In this document: positions 50,526 to 62,316 of the stretch, one piece after another
Position numbering within the stretch: the first letter of the stretch is position 1
How the letters are laid out: every line of letters begins with the position of its first letter
From: Apus apus
Taxonomy: Eukaryota > Chordata > Aves > Apodiformes > Apodidae
Reading direction: 5' to 3'
DNA: 64,000 nt
Assembly (NCBI RefSeq): GCF_020740795.1
Contig: NC_067312.1
Location: forward strand, 46,710,405 to 46,774,404
The notes under the pieces: generated by a model
The model's database searches: none
What the model saw: only the letters and a program-made list of their open reading frames with translations
Told to the model about the DNA's origin: nothing
Program-made: the position numbers and the translations under genes

Positions 50526-51558
50526 CTAAGCAAGACACTTAGCTTCTCCCAGTGTTGTGATCACAGGACCCACCAGTTACATGTTCTGCAGAAGCAGTTT
50601 GGTGAATCTGTATGCTAAAGTAATTTATTTGCAAGCAGTCACATATAAAATCTCTTCTGCACATGCACCTATTTCCTGACCACTGTATTCAATGACCAAG
50701 CCTGAAGAGTTCGCCAGAAAGACTACTGGCAACACAAATCCATTAGAATTCTCCTCTCTGAACTTCTTTTTCAGACCTGAGCAAAGACAGAGTTGGAGAC
50801 CTAATTGTTCTGGTGATGGTCATCCAGAACTCTAGGACACTTGCAGAGGCCTTGAACTTTCCCAACCCCTAAAACAACAAGATCTGCAGGGCTACTGAGA
50901 ACATAAGCTGCTAGGGGTGGGCTGCCACTATCAGTTATTCATACAACTTGGACTCCACTTCCAAAGCTGACATAAGAATAAAGGACCACAAGGATCACAT
51001 GAGAGGCTAAGTATCCTTGAATACAGCCAAAGGAAAGGCAACACTCCGAGTCCGAGAGTGCCGACAGCTTTGGAGCAAACAAAGTAGAATTTCCAATACA
51101 ATTTGCTGTCAGAAAGACCTTGATTCCCTAAGTCCATGAGGTATTTAAAATTACATACACAGCCAAAAATATGCATCTTGTATCTCAAAGATTTTAGGAC
51201 TCAAGAATTTAATAAAGATGGTGAACAGTGAAATAAAAAAAAGTATTTTTTTTTTAAATTCAAAAATATCTTTTGCTAAAAATTCCAGATTTTTTTTTCT
51301 CCTTACACTGTACTGAAAGATAGACATTTCTGTCTATCTTTTAGCTACCAGTTTTCAGGTAGACAATTCTTGCATCTTTTTTGATAACATTTCATGAATA
51401 GATTAAAAACAAAAACTGGCTTTTCTCCTCTGTTACACAGTGCGCGATTGGATTTACAAGTGAATATATTACACAGTAAGACTAAGTACTTGCTAAGAAC
51501 AATGCAAACTTAGACAGTTAAAATTCCATGTGTAAAAAACCAGAATTAAAATAATTAC

Positions 51559-51752
51559 CTGTTAAATTCATCCAAATACAGGCGAAGTACCTCATAGGTT
51601 GTAAGGGCAACTTCATATTTCCCTTGCTTGATGCGACTCAGGTCATCATCCTTTCTAGTGCCATGTAAGACAGAGACCTTAAAGTACCCCCACGTGTCTA
51701 ACTCATCCTTCCAGTTGTACAGCACTGAAAGAGGGGCCACTATGAGGAAAGT
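51559..51752 (-). CDS. ERCC6L2: ERCC6L2 exon 4: motif Ia and Ib region
   Basis: Encodes residues 189-253, beginning [19 protein letters not shown] (motif Ia; the APLSVLxNW pattern is characteristic of Snf2 ATPases). It continues through [17 protein letters not shown] (motif Ib), which contacts DNA. The acceptor is TTTTCAG|ACT and the donor AACAG|GTAATT. The last codon is split AG|T (Ser) with exon 5. Confidence 0.96.
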
Positions 51753-53202
51753 CTGAAAACAAATAGTTGTTCCAGTATTACTGGAAAAACTAGTACATTG
51801 CACTTTCTCAAGAAGGAAAATAAAAATCTTGACATTTATTTTAGTGCTTTATAGTTTGAAGTGTTTAATTCTGTGACTTAAAAGCATCGCAGAGAAAATT
51901 TCTGAAGAATCAAAAAAAACCAAGACAAAACAGTTTACTCAGATCATATTAACAGTACAGAAAGAAAATGCTGTAATACTCGAAAAGATACCAAAGTAGT
52001 GCTACTTAGTCAAATTATACTCTAACAACTGCAATAAGACATGAGATGCTATCACTTCACTTTGTTATTAGTATCTGTGTCTGTGTACAGATGTTCTACA
52101 GATGAAGAAAATAAGATGAAGAGGATAAGCAGCTTCCTTCAGTTCACAGATCTACTCAATATTTGACTTCAAAACAGAAAGACCTGAAAAGGGCTTCAAA
52201 ATTTAAGACAGCTCACACAACTAATTTAATACCACATAAAATCAATGAGGCGGGATGTTAGAAAGTTTCTAGTCCAACTTTCTAGTCAATGCAGGGGCAA
52301 TACCGAATTCACACATTTAGGGCTTTCCCTACTTAGATATTCAAAAGCCCCAAGGATGTGGTGGTTCACAGTCTCTCTCTGTGACCTGTTCATTATTCAG
52401 TTGTCCTCGAAGTTAAATTCGTCTTCACTTATTCCCAGTTGGAGCATTCCTGGTTTTTTTGCTGGGTTTTTTTTTTGTTTTTCACATGAAGTGCTATCCC
52501 TTCATCTCTTCTTCTCTGACTGTTTTTCCTGATAAACCTGTATCCTTTATTCACAAAGCTAGCGTTATATGCACCATTCCACCACTTAAAATTCAATTTT
52601 TCCAATAAAACAAAAATAGCCATGGAAAACAAATTGCATGGGTCCCGTGATGTGGAAAACAAAGACAACCTTCAGCTTTCTCTCATTCACACAGAACTTA
52701 TATATGCATCTTTATTTGCTGTATTTGATTACCTAAATTATCAGACTTGCTTCTGACACTGTGGCAGTCACTAAAGAACATATGCAAGGTCACAATAATA
52801 TTAGCAATAAATTATCCAAATATATGCATTTGCTTTATTTAATTACCATGTGAATATTTACATGTTTTCTGTGCTCTAGAAACTCAGTCACACACTACTC
52901 ACTGACTTTACAAACTACTCAAGCAAAAAAATCTCATCCAGATATTTCTGTATGTTTGTATCAGTACAGATCAACATTATTAACAGACTAGACAATTACA
53001 GCTAGATAACACACTATGACAATCTAGAAAACTGAAGGCTTCCCTAACACTAGTAGGAAGACCAGGAACCCTTAATCTAACTGAATAGCTGAATATGAAA
53101 CATTTGCATACATAAACTCACCAAGCAAAGAAACAAACAAAAAAAAAATCAAAGTATTGCCTTTTACCAAAATCCTTAAGCTTGTATCACTAGAAGCTGT
53201 AC
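51753..53202. other. ERCC6L2 intron 3
   Basis: 1.45 kb with an old CR1-like fragment at about 52,250-52,470. Nothing else is recognised. Confidence 0.7.
52250..52470 (-). mobile_element. Old degraded CR1 fragment (intron 3)
   Basis: The plus strand reads as a decayed reversed CR1: TTTCTAGTCCAACTTTCTAG, CAATGCAGGGGCAATACC, CCCCAAGGATGTGGTGGTTC, CTCTCTGTGACCTGTTCATT. The order matches CR1 but the divergence is high. Boundaries are approximate. Confidence 0.6.
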
Positions 53203-53322
53203 CTTCTTGAGGTTACACTTCAGTTCTTTCTTCATTGTCCTCAGTAAAAATTCTGGCATGTTATTCTCAATATCTTCACGGGTTCCCTTTTTGTGCAACA
53301 CTGCAGCCAAAAACGAAATTAC
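53203..53322 (-). CDS. ERCC6L2: ERCC6L2 exon 3
   Basis: Forty in-frame codons (residues 149-188) start [20 protein letters not shown], the stretch just after Walker A in lobe 1. The acceptor is CTCAAG|GTAATT and the donor AAG|GTACAG. Phase 0 at both ends means this exon can be skipped without a frameshift. The last ten residues (LKCNLKK region) differ most from the mammalian sequence, as expected for the linker before motif Ia. Confidence 0.93.
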
Positions 53323-56213
53323 CTTGAGAAAGAGAAGAACTCTCAGTGATTATGTTAAAAAATGCAAACAGAAAGTTAATTAGTTCCACTGAAAATGAAC
53401 ATTTAGGACAAAATCCTGGATGAGATTTAGAAAGGGGGAATTGGGTGTCTGAGTTTGTTTTAAATCAATGTATTCTTTAAATGGGAACCCCTTCCCTTGG
53501 AGCACCCTGAATCCATCATAAGAGAACTGCTCTATTTACTCATTCACCCTCTAAGTAAGTCCCAAAAATACAGCATATTATGAATGAGCCAGCAAAAACT
53601 AGACATGAGGCATGCCTTGCAATCTTCCTCCCATTTTCATGAGGACAACTGAATCTTGGATGAAAAAATAGAAGAGATACTTGCTAACTATACTCCCAAA
53701 CCACTTATGTAAAAGGAAGAAAAGATTTAAACTAGAAATCAAATTTTTACTAATATGTTTTTTTTCTGTATGTTCAGTTCCTTCCAATTCCTGTTGTCAA
53801 CTTCAAACCCAGTTATTTCTGCTGTTTTAGGGCCTACATCCTCATGCCTGCCTTACCTTTTATTTTGAGAAGACACTTCTTATAATATATCACAGTGGGT
53901 ACAAACATTCCAGCAGAGCCTATTAAAAGCTCCTCCCATGACAACCCAAAACAGGAAGAAGGCACAGAGATATCTGGCCAGAACACTCAAATCTGTAAAA
54001 CCCACTTGGTACCCACGGGGATAAGCATCTGCAAGAACCAGATGCACCACAGAGGTGCCCTTCTTTGGAAAAATCAACACCTTACTCTGAGCAGCCAGTT
54101 CCAGCTGCTTCCTTTGGCAGCTGCTGCACAGCTGCTCACAGCAGGGCAGAGGTAAAGCCATCTGTTGACTTCCAAAAAGGAGGAAGTTTCCAGAGCTTTC
54201 TCCCTCTAATGGTGTGGGGAAAAGAACCAGTCAGGAATGCAGAAATACAGGAAGAATACCTGAGAAGAGCAGATGAGCATAAGAGAGAGGACACTCATAA
54301 CATACGGGGCCTTGGGGTAGGTAAGATATGTAGAAGAAAACAAACCACTTTTATACATAACATTTCATAAGAACTGCAAGTGTGCACATTGCTTGACTTT
54401 AATATACAAATGTTTAAAATCCTAAAAAAATCCTATTGAACAAAAAATCTCCATGTGTTGTCAAGATCCTCCATTTTTGGAAAAATTATGCCTCACAACT
54501 TTTTAGCAATAGCAAAAGGGCAACTCTGCTGAGTAACCCTTGGCTCTTCCAGATAAAGCAGGAAGGAACCTAGAGGCCTCAATAGGAAACTAACTTAAAG
54601 CAATCACATTGAGAAACAACATTGTTCTACTTCAACTTGAAGCAAAAGAGCCATGCAGACAGGCCATTTACGCAAAAATCAGTTCAGATGTACCAAGAAT
54701 ACTAAAATGTGAAATTTTCTAGGAAAGTCTCTCATAAATCAACTTACAATTCAGAAACAAGGTTCAGCCAACTAAGAAACGTAAGACAAATTTTATATAA
54801 GCTCCATCAGTTACTTGCTACTTGAAGTATAAGCAATACTTATTTTCAAAAATACTAATGTTTTCTAAGCAAGTTAAAACCTATTACTTCATATCCACTC
54901 AACTGCCTTTCCCATATTTGAACCTGAAAAACAAATAGTGTGTTTTATACAAAATACACAAGATACTCTTCAAAACTTCTACCTTTCTTCTACCAACTTG
55001 ACACTGTGATTAAAAGAAATAACCATGAGATGTGAATTCCACAGAAGAACACACTGTCCCTGAGAATAAAAGTGACCAGGTCATTACAGAATCACTTCAG
55101 AGACTGCAGTTCTGAGCAGAAACAAATTTCAATAACTACTGAGTTCTTAAACTGCCACTGACAAGAAACACGGCCAAGTTTGGTAAAAACCTAAAGTAAG
55201 TGTATTAAGTTTACTTTTAATAAACATCTGTTGATAGATCAGCATGAGCTGATCACAAATCAATGATGCACTTCTAAATGCTCTACCCAAAGTAGTTCTG
55301 CCAGTTTAGTTTACTCTCTCCTCCTACCAAGTTTGCTCTAGAACAATACTTCTTTGCACTCATGGGTGTCTGTCAACACTCCTAAAAAGAGTAACAGATG
55401 CTACAGCAAGAACTTGTCAGTAGAGGAATGAGCTTTTACTTGACACATGGAGAAAGAAAAAAGAGGGGGACAAAAACTAACCACTGTAAGATTCAAACTG
55501 CTAACTTAAAACCAGACAGATTAAAGAGAATTTTCAAACATAAACCCACCATAATTTTAGTAAAATAAATAAAACATTTGGATCACACCGATTCAAATCC
55601 TAATGGAAAAATCCAGCTATACTTGTCCTTTCATCAACCCAATTTGTATGTCTAAGAGAGTGATTAAAAAACAACATAGAAAGTCGAAGAACTTTTTCCA
55701 GACAAGGGACTAAATGTGTCTGCTCCTTCTTATTCCCAGTACAGTCAAGCTATTGGTTTCCATGAAAAAAAAAAAACAACCCAAAAACAACCACTTAAAG
55801 AGCTATAGTCAGAGAAGAGCTGCAGGTAGTTTTAGCGTACTCTAATCCACATTACTTTCATGAGGCACAGGTAGCAATCCTGAAACATTCAACATAATGA
55901 ACACTAATATTATAACTACCATAACTGCCCATGGTTACAGTAAAAGGGTTCACAGTTCACAGTTTTGTGGCCTGTGAAAAGTGAATCTTAAATACATCAA
56001 TGGCTCCTGGCTCTAAGTGCTGTCCTGGATGGTCATGTCCTGCCTCCTCAACCTCCACAATAGAAATGGAAAGGTTAAGCTCCACTGAGGGGGCTATTCT
56101 TAAATACATTTAAAAAAAAAAAAAAAAAAAAAAAAAGAGATTTACATGTCACAGAAAAAACACACTGCCAAAAAAATTATCTATTCTCTCAATGTAACAA
56201 ACAAAAAGAATAC
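53323..56213. other. ERCC6L2 intron 2
   Basis: 2.9 kb with a poly-A run near 56,111-56,135 close to its 5' end. No gene or named repeat is recognised. Confidence 0.7.
56111..56135. repeat. Poly-A run
   Basis: About 25 consecutive A residues on the plus strand in intron 2, 80 bases downstream of the exon 2 donor. In the ERCC6L2 transcript this is a poly-U tract. Confidence 0.9.
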
Positions 56214-56638
56214 CTGTATTGTCTTCCCAAGGCCCATATCATCTCCAAGAATACAGCCCCTTTTATTAGTATAGTGTCCATACAGAAATTGGGCTCCTTC
56301 CCTTTGATAATCACGTAGGTATCTGTTAATTGTGTATGGAATAAAATCACCACTGACAGATAATCTGAAAGAAAGTGCAGGAGATGGAAGATTTCGGTCT
56401 GGAAAATAAGGCTTTTCCAAATCACCATCACCAAATATTAAGCTCTTCCGGGGTCCTCTACTGGCTTCAACTCTACGAAGTTTAGTTATTAATATTTTTC
56501 TTTCTTCAGACTCCAGAAATGATACAATAGCAAATGATTTTCCATTCTTGTCCTTTTCAATAGAGGATATTGTTCCTTCATGAAGTTTCCCATTTTCAAG
56601 ACAAGGGGCAAGGCATTTCTCCCCAATACGCCAATTAT
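56214..56638 (-). CDS. ERCC6L2: ERCC6L2 exon 2: Tudor-like domain and Walker A
   Basis: Encodes residues 7-148. The first half (about residues 8-75, starting NWRIGEKCLAPC) is the Tudor-like module typical of this protein. It is followed by the Q-motif-like region (INRYLRDYQREGAQFLYGHY) and Walker A, GDDMGLGKT, which binds ATP phosphate. The acceptor is TTTTTATAG|ATAATTGG and the donor CAG|GTATTC. The donor is weak at positions +4 to +6. Confidence 0.95.
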
Positions 56639-58657
56639 CTATAAAAACACCAAAACAGCATAGTGATAAACTGGCAAAATGTAAGTAGTATTTCATTCTG
56701 TCACACTAATAAAACATTGGATATAAATATCTTTCACAAAGTGCATAAAACTTAAAAAAATTTACTGAAAGTAGCACTAGAATCAGGATAGTGAATTACT
56801 GTTTAGAGCCAAATCCTGATGTAGGTATTAAATTATAATTTGCTGACGTAGTGCTATTTTATAAATATCTGAAAGTCTATACAAAAAAAATACCATGTAA
56901 AAGCCATATTCTGAGGCACTAAGTTGTTCCACAAGTTGTTCACACAAGTACAGATATGCTGATGCCTGCAGCTTTAGTACCCAATTAAGAGACCACATGA
57001 ACTGGTCAAAAAGGTTTACCAGATACGCTTCTGATCTGCCTGAATATAGTCTTGGAGTTTTGCAGATACAATCACATAAGAAAACATCACCTTTCTCCTA
57101 ACAGAATCTGGAACAGGTGTAAAATCTCTATCATAAGGGCCCCCCCATCACCCTTGATACACTGAACCCCACAACCTGTGACTTGCACATAAGCTGCTCC
57201 ATAGCTTCAGCCATTCCTGCTGACCTTCTCAGAGATTTGAACCTCTAACATATCTTTTTGAGGCAAAGGATGAAGTACAGACAGTGCAGTCAACAAACCA
57301 TACATAATTAATTCCTTAGAGTTTAAAGCATTTGTACTGCCTCACACACATTCTCAAATTGGTGCAAAAAACCACGCTCGAGAACTCCCAGCAGCATCTA
57401 TGTCTTTGAGTAATTTCTGAGCAAGACTCAGAAAAATGAAATCAGCTCTATGTAGCATAATGTTACATATGCAAAGCAAGGTTTAAAATAAGAGACAGCA
57501 TTTCTATAATTATTTTATTTTACAGTAATATCTGACACTGGTTTAAAGATTCTCAAGGTAAGCCTGATTTAAGATGACAGTGCCATTTTTTTAACTAAGT
57601 ATTTACTTGAGTTTCATGAGTTGCCTAAGACTTGTTAGAATTAGGGTTCCAGGAGCAAGTGGAATAAATCACATTGGACAACAGTTTCAGTGAAACCAAA
57701 CTGCAAACAGAAAGGGGAAAAAAAAAAAAAAAAAAAAGTAATGGCATTAAGGAAATCAAAGTAACAGTATAAAGGAATTCATTGCTAGAAAATCCCAGAA
57801 AACAGTATTGTACCAGTCAAAAAAAGAAATGCTACTTTAACTAGCCCAGTTCACTAACTTGCTGGGTTTTGAACCAGAAATGTAATTTATGTAGGGTACT
57901 ATCTTTAAAAATGAAGAAAACTTTCTGGTATGGATTCTCAGGATGGGTACACTACACTTGACATCAATGAAGAAAGCTGGTATTAAAGATTCCTGCCTAC
58001 ACTTAACCCTTTTATCACAATCGAAAAAAATGTGCCATTATATATATTGCCTGTACTAAACCGTACCGCAAACGGTCTACTGTCACACACTAGCTCATTT
58101 CACCAACTATTCTTCTACCAAAGCAAAGCAAAAGTACCGTGAACGCTTTTTAACTGTTGCGGTTTGACCACTTAATGTAATACGCAAAGGGGTTTTTATG
58201 CTCCAATAAATTACTGCAAAATTCCAGGACGCTATAACCTAAAAGCATTGCCCTTCTTCAATTGCAAAGCTCAGCTAAAAAGATTTTAAATAAGAGGCTA
58301 AAAAAAACCCTAAAATGTTGTATTTCAAAATAAATCTTTTGAGCTTACTTTACCACACGTTTCCACTTGTCCTGAGAAAAACTCGAAGGTTTCTCATAAG
58401 CAGAACCGATTAAAACAGTTTTCCCACCGAGCGTTTCCAAATCATATACCCCCCCACACGCACCTCTTACATTCAAATGCCTCAGCTTTGCAGTTAGGCG
58501 GGGCCTCACAGCACTGTGCACTGACAGCAAACTCACACCCCGGATTACCAAACACCTCTTAAATTCCATATCTGCTCTCATTTTCCAACTGGGCTAAGGT
58601 GAATAAACGATAAGCGCCTGAACATTTTCCCTGGAAAAATACACGGAAGGTGCTTAC
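56639..58657. other. ERCC6L2 intron 1
   Basis: 2.0 kb with a poly-A run near 57,718-57,738 and nothing else recognised. GC content rises toward exon 1. Confidence 0.7.
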
Positions 58658-58676
58658 CTGGGACATCATCACACAT
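58658..58676 (-). CDS. ERCC6L2: ERCC6L2 coding exon 1 (start)
   Basis: Nineteen coding bases (ATG TGT GAT GAT GTC CCA G) run up to the donor CCCAG|GTAAGC. This phase is the only one that joins exon 2 to give a sensible N-terminus, MCDDVPDNWRIGEK. The exon sits at the edge of the CpG island. The same frame stays open upstream for at least 90 bases, but I saw no upstream in-frame ATG there. The N-terminus is therefore about ten residues shorter than the human one unless a non-ATG or more distal start is used. The choice of start is the least certain part of the gene. Confidence 0.75.
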
Positions 58677-59087
58677 TTCAACTTTTGGCCGTGCGAGGCC
58701 CAGCAGAGCCCGTGAGCGGAGGCACTCGGGGCAGCTGGGGACCAGCAGCCAGCCGGACTCACTGCTTTGGTGACTCCCTGCTACAGCAGAAGGGCACAGG
58801 CCGCTCTACCCTCACCGCCCTTCGCCGGGAAGCCACAGTCCCCCGGGCAGGACACTGCGGGGAAGGCGCTGACGACACGCAGCGGGCGCCAAGCAGTCAC
58901 CCGACAGGCACCTCACAGCGCGACAGGAAGGGAAACCGCCTCTTGCCCCCCCTCATCTCCGCACCGGTTCCGGCCAGGCGGCCCCTGCTCCGGGAGGGTG
59001 AGCGCCGAAACCGCCCGGGCGCACGGGCAAGAGGCTCCGCCCGCCGCGGCGGGGCCTGCGCCGCAGGGCAGGCGCTGGAGGGACGAG

Positions 59088-59097
59088 TATCGCGAGA
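59088..59097. promoter_or_regulatory. CGCG element, copy 1
   Basis: TATCGCGAGA matches nine of ten bases of the palindromic TCTCGCGAGA promoter element (bound by BANP; also linked to ZBTB33). It lies about 410 bases upstream of the ERCC6L2 start codon. Confidence 0.55.
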
Positions 59098-59151
59098 GAA
59101 GCGAGACAGCTCTTTTGAAAGAGCCGACGGTGAAGGGGGAGGCTTGGGAAG

Positions 59152-59161
59152 TATCGCGAGA
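59152..59161. promoter_or_regulatory. CGCG element, copy 2
   Basis: A second TATCGCGAGA, identical to the first over ten bases and 64 bases away in the same orientation. The repetition makes chance less likely. Confidence 0.55.
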
Positions 59162-59480
59162 TCTGCTGGCAGTGTCGCCAGCGCCGGGGCCTGAGCGGGG
59201 CCGCCCCGGGAAGTGCCGCGGGCAGCGCCGGTTGGGGCGGGGCCGGAGTCTCCCGAGGCCTGTGTCCCGCGGCGGCCGCCGGTGGCCGTGGCTCTGGGGC
59301 CTGTTCTGAAGGCGGCGGTAGGTCCTGCTGGGGCGAGCCCCGGGAGAGCGCTGGCAGTAAGGCCAGACTGCGCGCCACGGGCACCGGATGGGGCCCTTTC
59401 TCAGGGAAGCGCCCGGGGGGTGGTGACAGGGCGACGCCCCCTCGTTGCTCTTGGAGGCGGAGTGGTGGCAGCTTGACCAG

Positions 59481-62316
59481 TCCGACGTACACTGTAACAA
59501 CCTTGCTGCTGGTGTGGAAGGGAGGAGTTGGAGCAGAGTAAGAGCCAGATCTGCATCAAGTTTGGGAAAAAAGCTGAAGAGAGGGAGGCCCATGTTCTTC
59601 CCCTGACCGTTTCCAGAAAAGCCTAACTGGATGCAGTAATTCTTTGCAAACTGCAGATTCAATCAGTGGCAACCATCTTATTCTTGCTGAAAAAATCCAG
59701 CCCTGCCAGGAAATCTGTACAGATTGCCTTGGATCTTGGTAGCAATTTGTTAGAATGTTACATAAAGGATGTATGTTCCCAGAACCTTTCTATTAGTTTG
59801 ACAAAATACTTCAACGGTGTTTAGTAGTGCAATCCTAAGTAGTTTCACTTAAAAAAAATTAAGAGTGTGTAAATATGCAAGATCTATTCTTAAAGCAGGT
59901 TTGTTTGCTTAATTAATGCATGAGGTATCAATTTGGGAGGATTCTCTTTCATTGTTTCTAATTACCTGATAGCTTTATTCATTTTAATGACATATTAAGG
60001 AGGGCTTAAGCATTAGAGAATAAAACGTGATCATGTTGGCGTGTGCAGTAAAATTGCATACAATGGAGATGGATAGACTGGCTAATCAAAATTCTGCATC
60101 CTACAATATTTTCAGAAACAAGGCAAGACAATACAATTTCTAACACATGGATCTCTGTGCTCATCCTGTGTACAGCTGACATGCAGTCTGCTCCCTGCCT
60201 GCTCTGAGTAATGAAGACTTCCAACCTGAAGCAATATTAAGTTGCTTCTTTTAAGTTACGTGCCATTGCCAGAATTTTGTCCTAAAAGAAGTTAATGTAA
60301 GATGTATGGGTTTTTTATTAGCCAGTTACATTAGAGTGATGGGAGAATAGCAGGCATGAAAGCACTCGTATAGTTGCTGCAACAATACACTACTTGAATG
60401 TCACCTACCACATATGTTGGGGGAGGTTGTTCAAAAAGAGAAATACAGAACCAATACATACATTACATTGTTCTAAAAGTATACATGTAGTAATGCACTT
60501 AGCTGCATTTATTTTAAAGAAATGTGACAAGAACTGTACTGGCAGAAAACCAAAGCAGAAAACACGATGACAACTCAGATGTTAAAGATTTGGCGACATA
60601 AACACAACATAACTTTGCTGTGACCTCAGATGCTTACTACACCTCCGCGCTTAGAGCATCAAAAAAATCAGAATATAGGCTCTGATTATAAGGCAAGCTT
60701 TTAAATGAGATCATGTTTGAATGTGGTTTTATTCCACAAAGTGATTACTTAACAAGTATGTTGCATTTGATTCTTACTGAGATACTTGTGCTTAATAAGA
60801 ACTCTTTCATGGAGACTACAGCTGTTATTTTATAGTCACAAATACAGTATTATGACTTCACAATAGAAGGAAATAAGAAACAGATTAAACTCTTGCTTAA
60901 ACACTTCAATTTTTTTAATAAACAGGCAGTAAAATTCTGCCTACACTTCAAGGATGTTTTTATGTCAATGGTAAAACCTCAGTGGCTTAGCTTGAAGTGG
61001 AATTGCACTTGAAAATCCCAGTGAAGTCACTAGGATGAGTCCCTGTTACAGTTTGGTACACTCTTCTCATAAGGAGGGAGGAAAATAAGAGGAACACACC
61101 TTTAACCCAGAGCGTTTGTTTAGCATGTCAACAGGTAGTTTTCCTCTTGCCATTAAAATTTTATCTGGCAGATTACAAGAAATATCTATTTTTACTCCAG
61201 TTGAAAAAAAAAAAAGCTAGAAAACAAGCTGGACCACTGAAATTAGGAGCAGGCCTATAATGGAAATTTTTCCAGAGGCCAGAGAATTACAGAATCACAT
61301 AATTAGTGTGTTCTGTCATGTAGCTTTGAAAGTTTTTTGTATATAAAAGTCTTATTTCAGGCAATCTTTCTAGCTCAGGGTAGGATTTATTTGCTGGGAT
61401 GTCAGAAATCAAGTAATGGTGTTTCATATCGTGTTCCTACAGGGAAAGGGTTGTAAAATTAATTTATTTTGAAAAACTGTTGCCATTACTGAGAAGTTGA
61501 ATATATCCAACCTCTATATGAAAATTTGAGCTCATTTATGAAATCTGAAGTAAGTCAAATGAGAAGTGTTAGGCTCAGATAACAACCAAAGTTAACAGGA
61601 TAACGGGGATTAGCTCTTCTAAAATATGTGCTATGTCCCTGAAAGCATTTCAAGTGTAACGTTGTGGCCCTCCTGTTCACTCTTCTTTGACAGAGTGGAG
61701 ATTAATTAGCAGATGTGCATCTAAAAATGACAGCGTAGTTACATTTAAAGCATCTTCCATGTTAGTGTGACTGAAAACAAAGCAAGCTAGTGATTCTCGG
61801 ACGCACTCAGCATTTGCAAGTCTAACTGAAACCCAAAGAAAGAACAGGCACCCAGAATTTTTTATTAGGTAATTCAGTTTAATTCTTTACTAGAAGAAAC
61901 TAGAGGTGGTTCAATTAAGTGGTATTAATTAAGCATGGAAGCCTTAAAAGTGCTACAAAGAGAAACTTGTCATGTGATGTGCACTGAATTAATGTTTTAG
62001 AAGGCCTTTTGTCTCTCCAGCAGTTCATTTGGCACAGTATTTTACACATTACCCATTCAAGCTCTCTAGAGTTCTTTGAGGAAATCAGGCCAACAGTGCT
62101 CTGAATTGTGTGTACCCTAATGCACAACCTACAGGGATACTGGAGCCCTTGTGTGCAGCTGCAGGGCTAGTCTCTTTGGGATCACAGATACATGGTAGGA
62201 TAGCTCACATGACTAGACAGACCTGGGCCAGGAAGGATGAGCCAGGGCCGTGGGGAGTAGAATTGGCATTTTATGTGAGAGCAGCAGGGATACGTGGAGC
62301 TCTGCCTGGTCTGTAG
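59481..62316. other. Upstream flank of ERCC6L2
   Basis: 2.8 kb of AT-rich sequence with no coding frame of note and no recognised repeat. If the CpG island fires in both directions, a plus-strand non-coding transcript would run through here. A divergent non-coding transcript is annotated beside human ERCC6L2 as I recall, but nothing in this sequence proves one. Confidence 0.6.

Larger units (their letters stand above)
48830..51558. other. ERCC6L2 intron 4
   Basis: 2.7 kb holding two CR1 copies in the same orientation (49,674-50,118 and 50,243-50,525) and a short (TA)n tract near 49,428-49,440. The remainder is unrecognised. Confidence 0.75.
2352..58676 (-). other. ERCC6L2: ERCC6L2 gene, 19 coding exons
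   Basis: The gene encodes a nuclear Snf2-family DNA-dependent ATPase/translocase. The family is known to act in double-strand break end joining (including class-switch recombination), and human loss causes a bone marrow failure syndrome. Nineteen exons with GT-AG introns join in frame to 4,629 nt (1,542 residues plus stop), close to the roughly 1,560 residues of the human long form. Core motifs are present: DMGLGKT (residues 140-146), DEAH (262-265), LTGT (289-292) and RAYRIGQ (606-612). A Tudor-like segment precedes the helicase core, and the C-terminal half is long and low in complexity with short conserved blocks. Introns range from 251 nt (intron 10) to about 16 kb (intron 17). The frame has no stop or frameshift, so the copy looks functional. 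The assignment rests on recalled homology and was not aligned by machine. Confidence 0.96.
58680..59480. promoter_or_regulatory. ERCC6L2: CpG-island promoter of ERCC6L2
   Basis: About 800 bp of GC-rich, CpG-dense sequence against an AT-rich background, starting at the first coding exon. It contains GC-box-like GGGGCGGGGCC (near 59,234-59,244), an ETS-like CCGGGAAGTG (near 59,205-59,215) and two TATCGCGAGA elements. No TATA box is seen. This architecture is typical of a housekeeping promoter with dispersed starts, and such promoters are often bidirectional. Open frames through the island on both strands have no family resemblance and reflect stop-poor GC-rich sequence. Confidence 0.88.

Noticed and set aside
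52245-52532. Plus-strand frame of 95 codons
   Set aside because: Falls across an old CR1 fragment and a T-rich run in intron 3 and has no protein similarity.
58685-59662. Long overlapping open frames on both strands through the CpG island (for example 58913-59662 minus, 58767-59309 plus)
   Set aside because: GC-rich sequence is poor in stop codons. The translations are Pro/Arg/Ala-rich with no motif, and frames on both strands are open at once.
61286-61312. ACAGAATCACA string resembling a reversed CR1 tail
   Set aside because: Only about 25 bases match and no CR1 body follows, so it cannot be separated from chance.
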